Source: Ideonella paludis
GTDB lineage: Bacteria; Pseudomonadota; Gammaproteobacteria; Burkholderiales; Burkholderiaceae_C
DNA: 64,000 nucleotides
Reading direction: 5' to 3'
NCBI RefSeq assembly: GCF_018069865.1
Contig: NZ_JAGQDG010000001.1
Location: 248,001-312,000 of the forward strand
The position numbers and the translations under genes were made by a program. Numbering within the stretch: position 1 is the stretch's first letter; every line of letters starts with the position of its first letter. Shown in pieces: positions 16,540-25,700 of the stretch. Under the pieces are notes generated by a model. That model was not told the DNA's origin. It saw nothing but the letters and a program-made list of their open reading frames with translations, and made no database searches.

Positions 16540-18021
16540 TCATCCGTGGCGCAAGGCCACGGTCTTGGTGCGCGAGAAGCCATACAGGGCTTCAAAGCCC
16601 TTTTCGCGCCCGTGGCCTGAGGCTTTGACGCCGCCGAAGGGCAGCTCCACGCCGCCGCCCGCGCCATAGTTGTTGATGAACACTTGGCCGCAGTGCAACT
16701 TGTGGGTCAAACGCATGGCGCGGCTGATGTCGCGGGTCCACACCCCTGCCACCAGGCCATAGGGTGTGCCATTGGCGATGCGTACTGCCTCGGCTTCGTC
16801 CTCAAAGGGCAGCAAGAGCTGCACCGGGCCAAAGATCTCTTCTTGCGCCAGCACATGCTCGGGCGGCAAGCCCGCCAGCAGCGTGGGCGGCACATAAAAG
16901 CCCCCCGCTGGCAAATCAGCGGGCAAAGAGCATTGGGCCAGCACCTGGGCGGGCCCCGCCACGTCAATGCAGCGCAGCACGGCAGCTTGTTGCTCGGCCG
17001 ACACCAAGGGGCCAACATCCGGCCGGCTCAGCGCCGGGCCCACCCGCAGGGCGCGATAGCCCTCGGCCATGCGCCGGGCCACCTCATCAAACACGGCCGC
17101 CTGCACCAAGATGCGTGACGAGGCGGAGCAGGTTTGCCCGGCGTTTTGCAAACCGGCCTGCAGCAGCACCGGTAGCGCCGCGTCCAGGTCGGCATCGGCA
17201 AACACGATCTGCGGGCTCTTGCCGCCCAGCTCCAAGGTGACGGGGATGGTGTGCTCGGCCGCCGCCCGCTGCACCGCACGGCCCACCGCCACTGAGCCCG
17301 TGAAGGACAGATGCGCCACCCCCGGGTGGGCGGTGAGCGCCGCTCCGGCCTCTTCGCCCAAACCGGTGACCACATTCAAGGCGCCGGGTGGCAAACCGGC
17401 CGCCTGCGCCAAGTGCGCAAAGGCCAGGGCCGTCAGGCACGCTTGCTCGGCGGGCTTGAGCACGCAGGCATTGCCCATGGCCAGGGCCGCGCCCACCGAG
17501 CGGCCGATGATTTGCATGGGGTAGTTCCAGGGCACGATGTGGCCTGTCACCCCATGCGGCTCGCGCAGCGTGAAGGCCGTGAGGTCGCGCGCCACGGGCA
17601 GAGTCTCGCCGCTGACCTTGTCGGCCGCACCGCCATAAAACTCCAGGTAGCGCGCCAAGGCCAGCGCATCGGCCAGGCCTTGCTGCAGCGGCTTGCCCAC
17701 ATCCTGCGCCTCTAAGTGCGCCAAGGTGGGGGCGTGTTCGGCCACCGCGCGGCCAATGGCTTGCAGCAGGCGCCCCCGCTCAGCCGCACTCCAGCGGCCC
17801 CAGGCCTCGGGCCGCTCGTCCACCAGCGCCGCCTGCGCGGCCTGCACGGCCGCATCGATTTCGGCCGCACCGCCACGCGCGACCTGGGTCAGCGCCTGGC
17901 CACTGGACGGGTCGAGCAGGGTCAGCGTGTGGGTGGCCTCGCGCCATTGCCCACCAATCAAGAGGCTCGCACGGGCGTCCAAGGCCGCAGGCTGCAAGTT
18001 CGGGGGATAGAGGGTAGACAT
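16540..18021 (-). CDS. NAD(P)-dependent aldehyde dehydrogenase
   Basis: A 493-residue ALDH-superfamily enzyme oxidising an aldehyde to its acid. Counted from ATG 18021, the general base is E264 (TLELGGKSP) and the nucleophile C298 (NAGQTCSAS). The signature IVPWNYPMQIIGRSVGAALAMGN and C-terminal PFGGVKASGHGREKG place it with the betaine-aldehyde/aminobutyraldehyde-type enzymes, but the substrate is uncertain. The frame is open to a TTG at 18036. It is divergent from the peptide-transporter operon. Confidence 0.88.
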   Translation of the reverse strand: MSTLYPPNLQPAALDARASLLIGGQWREATHTLTLLDPSSGQALTQVARGGAAEIDAAVQAAQAALVDERPEAWGRWSAAERGRLLQAIGRAVAEHAPTLAHLEAQDVGKPLQQGLADALALARYLEFYGGAADKVSGETLPVARDLTAFTLREPHGVTGHIVPWNYPMQIIGRSVGAALAMGNACVLKPAEQACLTALAFAHLAQAAGLPPGALNVVTGLGEEAGAALTAHPGVAHLSFTGSVAVGRAVQRAAAEHTIPVTLELGGKSPQIVFADADLDAALPVLLQAGLQNAGQTCSASSRILVQAAVFDEVARRMAEGYRALRVGPALSRPDVGPLVSAEQQAAVLRCIDVAGPAQVLAQCSLPADLPAGGFYVPPTLLAGLPPEHVLAQEEIFGPVQLLLPFEDEAEAVRIANGTPYGLVAGVWTRDISRAMRLTHKLHCGQVFINNYGAGGGVELPFGGVKASGHGREKGFEALYGFSRTKTVALRHG

Positions 18022-18104
18022 GGCGCAGTCCCGCAAAGCGTCGAGGTTTTACGGGCATCATAAGCAGCTCTGCCCTTCACGCCCTCCACGCCAACCCTCC
18101 CCTC

Positions 18105-19073
18105 ATGGGTGCCCTTGCCCTGCTGCTTCGCCGACTGGCCTCGCTGAGCCTGACCTTGCTGGTGGCCTCGGCCTTGGTGTTTGCGGCCCTGGAATGGCTG
18201 CCGGGCAATGCGGCCGAGGTGATGCTGGGGGAATCCGCCACGCCCGAGGCGGTGACGGCACTCACGCAAAAGCTGGGGCTGGATCAACCCGCAGCGACAC
18301 GCTATGTGCAGTGGGTCAGCGGCTTGCTGCAAGGCCAGCCGGGCATCAGCTTGTCCTATGACGAGCCAACGTTTGCCCTGCTGGCCGAGCGCATGCAGGT
18401 CACCGGCCCCTTGGCGCTGATGGCCATGGTGCTGACCGTCATCGTGGCGCTCAGCCTCGGGGTCTATGCTGCCGCACGGCACGGCCGCCTGGGCGATGTG
18501 GCCGTGATGAGCGCCGGGCAAGTGGGCCTGGCTTTGCCCAACTTCTGGCTGGCGATTTTGCTGATCTTGCTGTTTGCGGTGAAGCTGCAGTGGGTGGGCG
18601 CGGGTGGGTTTCCCGGCTGGTCGGAGGACGACGGTGGCGGGCTCATGGCCGGGCTGAAGGCGCTGCTCTTGCCCGCCTTGGCACTGGCCTGTGTGCAGGC
18701 GGCCATCTTGGCGCGGGTCACGCGCTCGGCCGTGCTGGAAGTGATGCGCGAAGACTTTGTGCGCACCGCGCGGGCCAAGGGCTTGAGCCGCCGCGCAGTG
18801 ATGTGGCGGCATGTGCTGCGCAATGCCATGGTGCCGGTGCTGACCGTGATGGGCCTGCAAATGGCCAACCTGCTGACCGGCACCATCGTGGTGGAAAACG
18901 TGTTCGTCTTGCCCGGCGTCGGGCGCCTGGTGTTCCAGGCCATCAGCAACCGCGACCTGGTCTTGGTGCGCGATGTGGTGATGGCCTTGGTGGCCTTGGT
19001 GGTGCTGATCAACTTTGTGGTGGAGCTGCTCTATCTGTGGCTGGACCCGCGCCTGAAGCGAGGCCGCTCATGA
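18105..19073 (+). CDS. Peptide/oligopeptide-type ABC transporter permease (DppB-like)
   Basis: A 322-residue inner-membrane permease with an N-terminal helix, a periplasmic loop and five further helices. The EAA motif that contacts the ATPase is VRTARAKGLSRRAVMWRHVLRNA. It matches DppB/OppB proteins in length and in the C-terminal FVLPGVGRLVFQAISNRDLVLV. First gene of a five-gene operon; its stop overlaps the next start as ATGA (19070-19073). With its partners it should import a peptide-like or otherwise amidated substrate. Confidence 0.9.
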   Translation: MGALALLLRRLASLSLTLLVASALVFAALEWLPGNAAEVMLGESATPEAVTALTQKLGLDQPAATRYVQWVSGLLQGQPGISLSYDEPTFALLAERMQVTGPLALMAMVLTVIVALSLGVYAAARHGRLGDVAVMSAGQVGLALPNFWLAILLILLFAVKLQWVGAGGFPGWSEDDGGGLMAGLKALLLPALALACVQAAILARVTRSAVLEVMREDFVRTARAKGLSRRAVMWRHVLRNAMVPVLTVMGLQMANLLTGTIVVENVFVLPGVGRLVFQAISNRDLVLVRDVVMALVALVVLINFVVELLYLWLDPRLKRGRS

Positions 19074-19954
19074 GCCCGCAAGGCCAGGCCCACATCGCGC
19101 CCTCAGCCACGCCGCCCCTGCCCGCCACGCTGGGGCAGCGCGCCTTGCGCCACCGCAGCTTCATGCTGGGCGCAGTGCTGGTGGCGCTGGTGGCGGGCGT
19201 GGCGCTGCTGTCCTTGGTCTGGCAGCCTTACCCACCGGCTGAGTTGGACATTCCTAACAAGCTGCAAGGCCCCAGCAGCCTGCACTGGCTGGGCACCGAC
19301 AGCTTGGGGCGCGACATCGCCTCGCAGCTGATGGTGGGCGCGCAAAGTGCGTTGATGGTGGGCTTGCTGGCGGTGGGCTGGGGCCTGGTGCTGGGCCTGG
19401 CCTTGGGGCTGCTCGCCGCCGCACGGCGCGGCTGGGTGGACGAAGTGCTGATGCGTGCGGTGGACTTTGGCTTTGCCTTTCCGGCCCTGCTGACCGCGAT
19501 TCTCTTGGCCGCCGCCCAAGGCCCGGGCCTGGCCACCAGCATCATCGCGATCGGGCTGTTCAACATCCCTGTCTTCATGCGGGTCACACGCGCGGCGGCC
19601 CTGAATGTCTGGGCGCGAGACTACATCCTCGCTGCGCGGCTGTCGGGCCTCGGCACCTGGGCCATCACCCGCAGCCATGTGTTGCCCAATATCGCCGCAC
19701 CGCTGATTGTGCAGGCCACCATCCAATGCGCCCTGGCCATCTTGGCCGAGGCCGCACTGGCCTTTCTGGGCCTGGGCACTCAGGCGCCGCAGCCCAGTTG
19801 GGGCCGCATGCTGGCCGACGCACAACTGCAGTTGTTCAATGCGCCGCTGCTGGCGCTGTGGCCCGGCTTGGCGATTGCCACCACGGTGCTCGGGCTCAAC
19901 TTGCTGGGTGACGGCCTGCGTGACCTGCTGGACCCGAAACTGCGCCATCGCTAG
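19070..19954 (+). CDS. Peptide/oligopeptide-type ABC transporter permease (DppC-like)
   Basis: A 294-residue permease, the second half of the channel. The first helix (FMLGAVLVALVAGVALLSLVW) is followed by the family motif LHWLGTDSLGRDIASQLMVGAQSAL and the EAA loop YILAARLSGLGTWAITRSHVLPNIAAPLIVQ. It starts inside the previous gene's stop (ATGA), so the two are translationally coupled. A sulfotransferase gene follows after nine bases. Confidence 0.9.
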   Translation: MSPQGQAHIAPSATPPLPATLGQRALRHRSFMLGAVLVALVAGVALLSLVWQPYPPAELDIPNKLQGPSSLHWLGTDSLGRDIASQLMVGAQSALMVGLLAVGWGLVLGLALGLLAAARRGWVDEVLMRAVDFGFAFPALLTAILLAAAQGPGLATSIIAIGLFNIPVFMRVTRAAALNVWARDYILAARLSGLGTWAITRSHVLPNIAAPLIVQATIQCALAILAEAALAFLGLGTQAPQPSWGRMLADAQLQLFNAPLLALWPGLAIATTVLGLNLLGDGLRDLLDPKLRHR

Positions 19955-19963
19955 GAGCTGCTC

Positions 19964-20923
19964 ATGCCCACCTTTATTGTTGGTTTCGCACGCTCAGGCA
20001 CCACCTTGTGCCAACGCTTGGTGGCCGAGCGCTTCGGTTTGCCCACCGTGCCGGAGACGCATTACTTTGAGTGCCTGCCCGAGCACCTGCCCGAGGGCGA
20101 GCGACTGACGCGCCGCCAGGCCGAGGGCTTGCTGAGCTCGCTATCGCCTTATCTGCCGCTCAAGCAGGCCGAGCGAGAGGCCTTGCTGCCTGCGCGCGGC
20201 ACGCCCGTGCGCGCGCTGTTCATGCGCTTGATGGAAGCCCTGCTGCCCGCCACAGCCGCCTCGGCCCAGGCCTTGCAAGACGGCCAGTGGCTGGAGAAAA
20301 CACCCGGCCATGTCTGGCATATGGAGCGCATCCTCAAGCTCTTTCCCAAAGCACGCTTTGTGGCCATGGTGCGCTCGCCCTTCACGGCCTTGGCCTCACG
20401 GCGTGAGCTGGCCGAGCCTGGCAAAGGCTGGGGCGAAACCTGGCGGCCGATTGAAGACTATGCGCGCGATTGGGCTTGGACGCAGCAGCACATTTGGCAG
20501 TTTGCGCGAGCACACCCAGAAGCCCTGCTGATGGTGCGCTTGGAAGACTTGAGCCTGCAGCCCGAAGAGGAGCTGGCCCGCATCGGCGCCTTCTTGCACC
20601 GCGCGCCCCGGCGCAGCCGCCGCCTGGGCCGAAGCCGTTTGCTCATGCCCTTTGAAACCTGGAAGCGCGGGGCCATGGGCGAGGTGGACCCGGCCGTCGC
20701 GCAGCGCCAAGGCCGCTCGGGCCTGAGCCCGTTTGAGCGTTGGCGGCTGAGCCAGATTTTGGCCCCGCAACTGGCCGCGCTGGGCTACACCGAGCACGCG
20801 CCTGAGCCGCCGCTCGATGCGCTGCACCGCCAGTTGCTGGCCAGCGTCGATTGGTTTCGGCCCTCGCTGCCCGCGATACCGGAGGGCTGGGTGCCTCTGC
20901 CGCCCACCCGGCCCACGCCATGA
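19964..20923 (+). CDS. Sulfotransferase-family protein inside the ABC transporter operon
   Basis: A 319-residue cytosolic sulfotransferase-fold protein. The N-terminal P-loop FIVGFARSGTTLCQRL is the 5'-phosphosulfate-binding motif for PAPS, and RFVAMVRSPFTALASRR provides the 3'-phosphate-binding Arg/Ser. KTPGHVWHMERIL is also typical. No signal peptide is seen. It lies nine bases after the DppC-like gene, and its stop overlaps the next ATPase start (ATGA 20920-20923), so it is an integral operon member. Transfer of sulfate to an imported or cell-envelope acceptor is the simplest inference; the acceptor is unknown. Confidence 0.85.
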   Translation: MPTFIVGFARSGTTLCQRLVAERFGLPTVPETHYFECLPEHLPEGERLTRRQAEGLLSSLSPYLPLKQAEREALLPARGTPVRALFMRLMEALLPATAASAQALQDGQWLEKTPGHVWHMERILKLFPKARFVAMVRSPFTALASRRELAEPGKGWGETWRPIEDYARDWAWTQQHIWQFARAHPEALLMVRLEDLSLQPEEELARIGAFLHRAPRRSRRLGRSRLLMPFETWKRGAMGEVDPAVAQRQGRSGLSPFERWRLSQILAPQLAALGYTEHAPEPPLDALHRQLLASVDWFRPSLPAIPEGWVPLPPTRPTP

Positions 20924-21906
20924 GCCCCACCACCGCCCCGACCACCGCCCACAGCGGCTTGCAGGTGCACCAGTTGCAAGTCCGCCTGCCCGGCGGCGCG
21001 CAGGTGCTGCGTGAGGTGTCCTTCAGCCTGGAGAAGGGCCAGACCCTGGGGCTGGTGGGCGAGTCGGGCTGCGGCAAGTCCATGACGGCCCTGGCCTTGA
21101 TGGGCTTGCTGCCAGAAGGCGCCCAACAAAGCGGCGAGCTATGGTGGGGCGGCCAGGCCCTGCACCGCATGGACGAAGCCGAATGGTGCGCCTGGCGCGG
21201 GGCTCGGGTGGCCATGGTGTTCCAAGAGCCGATGACCGCCTTGAACCCCCTGCACACCATTGGCCAGCAGATTGCCGAGGGCTTGAGGCTGCACCAGCGG
21301 CTGGGCCGCGCCGAAGCCGAAGCCCAAGCCCTGCAATGGCTGGAGCGCGTGCACATGCCGCAGCCGGCCCAGCGCCTGCGGGCCTATCCGCACCAACTCT
21401 CGGGCGGCCAGCGCCAGCGGGTGGTGCTGGCCATGGCGCTGGCCTGCGGGCCGGAGCTGCTGGTGGCTGATGAGCCCACCACCGCCTTGGACGCCCATGT
21501 GCAGCGCGAGGTGCTGGACCTGATGCGTGACCTGGTGGCCGAGCACGGCATGAGCTTGCTGCTGATCAGCCATGACCTGGCGGTGATGGCCCAGCGCGTG
21601 CAGCAGGTGGCGGTGATGTATGCCGGTGAGGTGGTGGAGATGGGCCCCACCGACGCGGTGTTTGCCCGGCCCCGCCACCCCTACACCCAAGCCTTGATGG
21701 CAGCCCGCCCGCGCTTGGGGCTGCCCCGGGGCACGCGGCTGCCGGTGCTGGCCGGGCGCGTGCCCGCCAGCACCGCTCACATCCAAGGCTGCGCCTTTGC
21801 CCCACGCTGCGGGCGGGCGCAAGCCGGCTGTCATCAGCAAGCCCCCCGCATGGACGAGGCCTCCTCGCACCGCGTGCGCTGCTGGCACCCCTTGGAGGCT
21901 GCATGA
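20920..21906 (+). CDS. Peptide-type ABC transporter ATPase (DppD-like)
   Basis: A 328-residue ATPase. Walker A is [10 protein letters not shown], signature [15 protein letters not shown], Walker [13 protein letters not shown] and the H-loop ISHDLAV. The C-terminal extension ends with a cysteine-containing region ([19 protein letters not shown]) that matches the OppD/DppD oligopeptide-type tail, which carries an Fe-S cluster in some members. It is coupled by ATGA overlaps to the sulfotransferase upstream and the second ATPase downstream. Confidence 0.92.
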   Translation: MSPTTAPTTAHSGLQVHQLQVRLPGGAQVLREVSFSLEKGQTLGLVGESGCGKSMTALALMGLLPEGAQQSGELWWGGQALHRMDEAEWCAWRGARVAMVFQEPMTALNPLHTIGQQIAEGLRLHQRLGRAEAEAQALQWLERVHMPQPAQRLRAYPHQLSGGQRQRVVLAMALACGPELLVADEPTTALDAHVQREVLDLMRDLVAEHGMSLLLISHDLAVMAQRVQQVAVMYAGEVVEMGPTDAVFARPRHPYTQALMAARPRLGLPRGTRLPVLAGRVPASTAHIQGCAFAPRCGRAQAGCHQQAPRMDEASSHRVRCWHPLEAA

Positions 21907-22682
21907 GCACGCCCTTGCTGCAGGTCGAGTCCCTCAGCCAACGTTATGCCTTGCCGCGCACGGCGGGCTGGCGGCTGGCCACGGTTCAAGCCTTGGCATC
22001 CGTCAGCTTCACACTGCCTGCGGGGCGGAACTTGGGCGTGGTGGGGGAGTCGGGCTCGGGCAAGTCCACCCTGGCGCGCTTGGTCTGCGCTTTAGAGGCG
22101 CCCCACTGCGGCAGCGTGCGCTTTGAGGGGCAGGACTTGCACCGCCTCTCGCCCACCGCCTTGCGGGCCGCGCGGCGCGGCTTTCAAATGGTGTTTCAAG
22201 ACCCGTTTGGCTCGCTGGACCCGCGCATGCGCATTGGCCACAGCGTGGCCGAACCCTTGCGCGGCCTGCGCCTAGGGTCCAGCGCCGAGCAGCACGCCCG
22301 CGTCGCTGAGATGCTCGAAGCCGTGGGGCTGAATGCCACTGATTCCGAACGTTATCCGCATGAGTTCTCAGGCGGCCAGCGCCAGCGCATTGCCTTGGCC
22401 CGGGCCTTGATCACTCGCCCGCAGCTCATCGTCGCCGATGAGCCCGTCAGCGCCCTGGATGTCTCGGTGCAGGCCCAGGTGTTGAACCTGATGCAAGACC
22501 TGCAGGAGCGCTATGGCGTGACCTACCTCTTCATCAGCCACGACTTGGCGGTGGTGGACTTGATCTGCGATGAGGTGCTGGTGCTGCAACACGGCCAGGT
22601 GGTGGAGCATGGCCCCACCGACGAAGTGCTGCGCCACCCTCAACACCCCTACACCCAAAGCCTGCTGGCAGCGGCGCTCTGA
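21903..22682 (+). CDS. Peptide-type ABC transporter ATPase (DppF-like)
   Basis: A 259-residue second ATPase. It has Walker A GESGSGKST, signature FSGGQRQRIALARAL, Walker B LIVADEPVSALDVSVQ and the H-loop ISHDLAV. It is shorter than typical DppF, ending HPYTQSLLAAAL without the cysteine-rich tail. Last gene of the operon; a GC hairpin follows directly. The operon has no solute-binding protein of its own, and the probable one is at 28346-29863. Confidence 0.92.
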   Translation: MSTPLLQVESLSQRYALPRTAGWRLATVQALASVSFTLPAGRNLGVVGESGSGKSTLARLVCALEAPHCGSVRFEGQDLHRLSPTALRAARRGFQMVFQDPFGSLDPRMRIGHSVAEPLRGLRLGSSAEQHARVAEMLEAVGLNATDSERYPHEFSGGQRQRIALARALITRPQLIVADEPVSALDVSVQAQVLNLMQDLQERYGVTYLFISHDLAVVDLICDEVLVLQHGQVVEHGPTDEVLRHPQHPYTQSLLAAAL

Positions 22683-22689
22683 AAAAGAA

Positions 22690-22709
22690 CAGGGGCCCTG
22701 CGGCCCCTG
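22690..22709. terminator. GC-rich hairpin between ABC operon and convergent giant gene
   Basis: A perfect 8-bp stem (CAGGGGCC / GGCCCCTG) with loop CTGC lies eight bases after the last ATPase stop and 31 bases before the convergent gene's stop. There is no long T-run; it probably serves both directions. Confidence 0.55.
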
Positions 22710-22739
22710 TGTGTTGGGAAGAAAACAGCGCAGAACGCG

Positions 22740-25700
22740 TTAACCGCCGCCGCCCTTTTTCAGGCCGCCCGTGCCCGTCGAGGCGGCCTTGGCCCGGGCT
22801 GCGGCTTGCGCTTGCGCGCCGCTGTCCGCGTTGATCTGGCGCAGGTACTCCACCAACTGAGCCATCTCGCCGGCAGGCGGCTGGATGGTGTTCTTGGTGT
22901 GGGCGCGCACGGCATCTTCCAGCGTGGCGGCCGAGCCGTCATGCAGATAAGGCGCGCTGGCCCACACACCCGCCAGCGAGGGCACATCAATGCCGGTCAG
23001 CGCGGCGCCCAGGCGGTTGCCGCTGCTGGCCTTCAAGGTGCCGACATCGCGCAGCGGTGTCGCAGAACCCGGGAAGCCAGGGGTGGCATGGCAGCTAGCG
23101 CACTGCGCATTGATATAGGTCTGGCGACCCAGTTGCGCTGTCGCGGTGAGGTTGCCATCGGCCTGGCGCCATGGGCTGTCGACCGGCGTGGTCAAGGACT
23201 TCACATAGGCCGCCAAGGCATCCAGGTCGGTGCTCAGGCCGGTCTTGCGATCGCCCAAAGGCGTGCTGCGCGTGCCGCCATAGAAGTCGTTGTAGCTCAT
23301 CAGGCCAGAGCCTTGGGCGAAGTTGCGGATCTGACCTTCAAAGTCTTGGATCTCGTCAAAGTTGCCGCTCCAGTGCTGGAAGCCTTGGGCCCCGGCCTTG
23401 CCGCGCAGGTCCACGGTGTTGCGCAGGCCTTCACCAAAGCCGGTGAAGTCCCACACCCGGCCGTCGTCCGCCCCATCGGCGTGGCAGACCGCGCAGCTCA
23501 AGTAGCCATCACGGGCCAGACGGGTGTCCTTGGCGTCGTAGAACAACTGCTTGCCCAGCAGGACGTTGGCGGGCAAGGCCTCGGTCACCACGGTTGAGGC
23601 GGTGGTGATGGGCTTGCTCTCCAGCAGGCCATTGCGCACCAGCGGGCTCAGGTCGACCACGCTGACGCTGCGGTCCATGAAGTTCTGGACATAGAGCGTG
23701 CGGCCATCGGCCGACAGCGTCAGACCTTGCGGGGCACGGCCCACATTGATGCGGAACAGCTCACGGCGACCCACCGGGTCCACCACGGCCACTTCGCGGG
23801 TGGTCTCCAGCGCCACAAAGAGGTAGGCCCCCGTGGGATGGAACGCCGCCGCCGAGGCCAAGCCCGCGTTGTCGTGGTCCACACGGGCGGCGTAGTCCTC
23901 TTGGTTGGCCGTCAGGTCAATGCGCGAGCTGATGGCGCGCACCGAGTTCTGGAAGTCCAGTTGCTGAGCGCTGCGCAGCATGCCGCGGCCGATGTTGTCT
24001 TGCTTGGAAGGAACCCAAGCCGACTTACCATCGGGCGCAATCACGGCCGCGGCCAAGTAGTTGGGCACACCGCTGCCCGTGACCGAGGTGTCGAGCTTGT
24101 CGCTGTGCTGCAGCACGATGCGGCGTTGGGTGGTGAAGGCCGCCGTGCTGACTTCAATCACCTCACCACCGGTCTTCACGCCGTTGAGGTCACCGCGCAC
24201 CTTGCCGGTGGCTTCACCCGGCTGCAGGGCCGTGGTGAAGCGCGAGACAAACAAACGCGAGCCATCGGCCGAGATCGACAGATGGCGCGGATTGCCACCC
24301 ACCGTCACGGTGCCCACCGCGGCGCCCGTCAGGTCGTACTTCACCACCTGACCGGTCGCCTCAAGGCTGACGTAGGCGAAATCGCCCAGCGGTGAGAACA
24401 CGATGCCATAAGGCCGCGAGCCGCGCGGTGTGGGCAGCGAGCCGGAGATGCCACCGCTGTTTTGGTCGATCAGCGCCAAATTGCCGCTGGTCTGGTTGAC
24501 GATCACCACCGGCCCATTGGGCACCAGGCCCAGGCTCGTGGGGCCGGTGCCACCGGTCGAGACTTCTCCCAAGCGGTTCATGCTGGGCAGCTCAAACACG
24601 CTGACCGTGTTGTTGTCGGGCGAGAGCACCCACAAGCGCGGCGCCACATCGGTGCGCGGCTCGATCAAGATGTTGGTGCTGGCCAGCGGCGCCTTGGCCG
24701 TGACGGGCGTGGTCACCGCTTGACGGAAGGTCACCGTCTTGCGGCTGCCATCCACGGTGCTGCGGATGATCAGATTGACCACATACAAGCCCGGCGTGGT
24801 GAAGGTGTGGTCGGCATTGGGTGAAGTGGCCGCAGCAGGGTCTGCGCTGCCGTCCCCAAACTGCCAGAGGTACTCCACACTGCCGGCCCCCTTGACCACG
24901 GGCCGATAGTTGGCCGTCTGGCCGGCCAAGATGGGCGGCGCCTCGATCGGGTCCACCTCCGCCAGGGGCTCCTTGATGGTCCAGGTGAAGCTGGCCTCGC
25001 CGGCCATGCGTGCCGGGTCAGTGGCCACCACGATGACGCTGTAGACGCCACTGACGGTGGGGGTGCCTGAGATCACGCCATCGGCGGCGATGCTCATGCC
25101 GGGCGGCAGGCCACTGGCGGTGTACACCAAGGGTTGAGCTTCGGGGTCGCGGGCCGTGATGGTCAGCGTGTCTGGCACGCCGCGCAGGCCTTCGCGGTTG
25201 GTCATGGCCGGCACCACCGGCGCCGCATTGGCCAGGGTGGAGAGCAGGTTGTTGGCAGGCACCGGCACAAAGGTGCTGGAGCCCGGCGTCTTCCACAACA
25301 GGCGCACCACGGCGGCCTTGTCTTGGTCAAAGTATTCCAAGGTCAGCGGCACCAACTGGCCAGCGGCCAGTGCCACCGGGCCGACGGTGTCGCCCACCAC
25401 AGCGCCAGGGCTGGTCCAGCGGTTGATCACCGGGTCGACAATGCCGCCGCCCCACATCCGCACGCCGTCATCGGCTTCGGTGCGGAACTCGTAGTCACCG
25501 CTGGTGCTGATGACGATGCTGCCTTGCCAGCGCACCGAGAAGCCATCGGGCTGCACATTCGGGCCGGGTGAGCCCAAACCCCAGTCAAAGTTCGGCGTCT
25601 CCACGCGGCTCAACACCGGCACACCAGACAGGGTTGTGTTGTTGAAGTAAGTCGCACGCAGGCCGGTGGCGATGCTGAGGTCGCCAAACAGCACTTCAGC

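Noticed and set aside
20920-22682. ATPase pair as a nickel importer (NikDE)
   Set aside because: Family resemblance alone does not separate peptide from nickel importers; the nearby amidase and the peptide-type binding protein favour an organic substrate, and no nickel enzyme genes are present.
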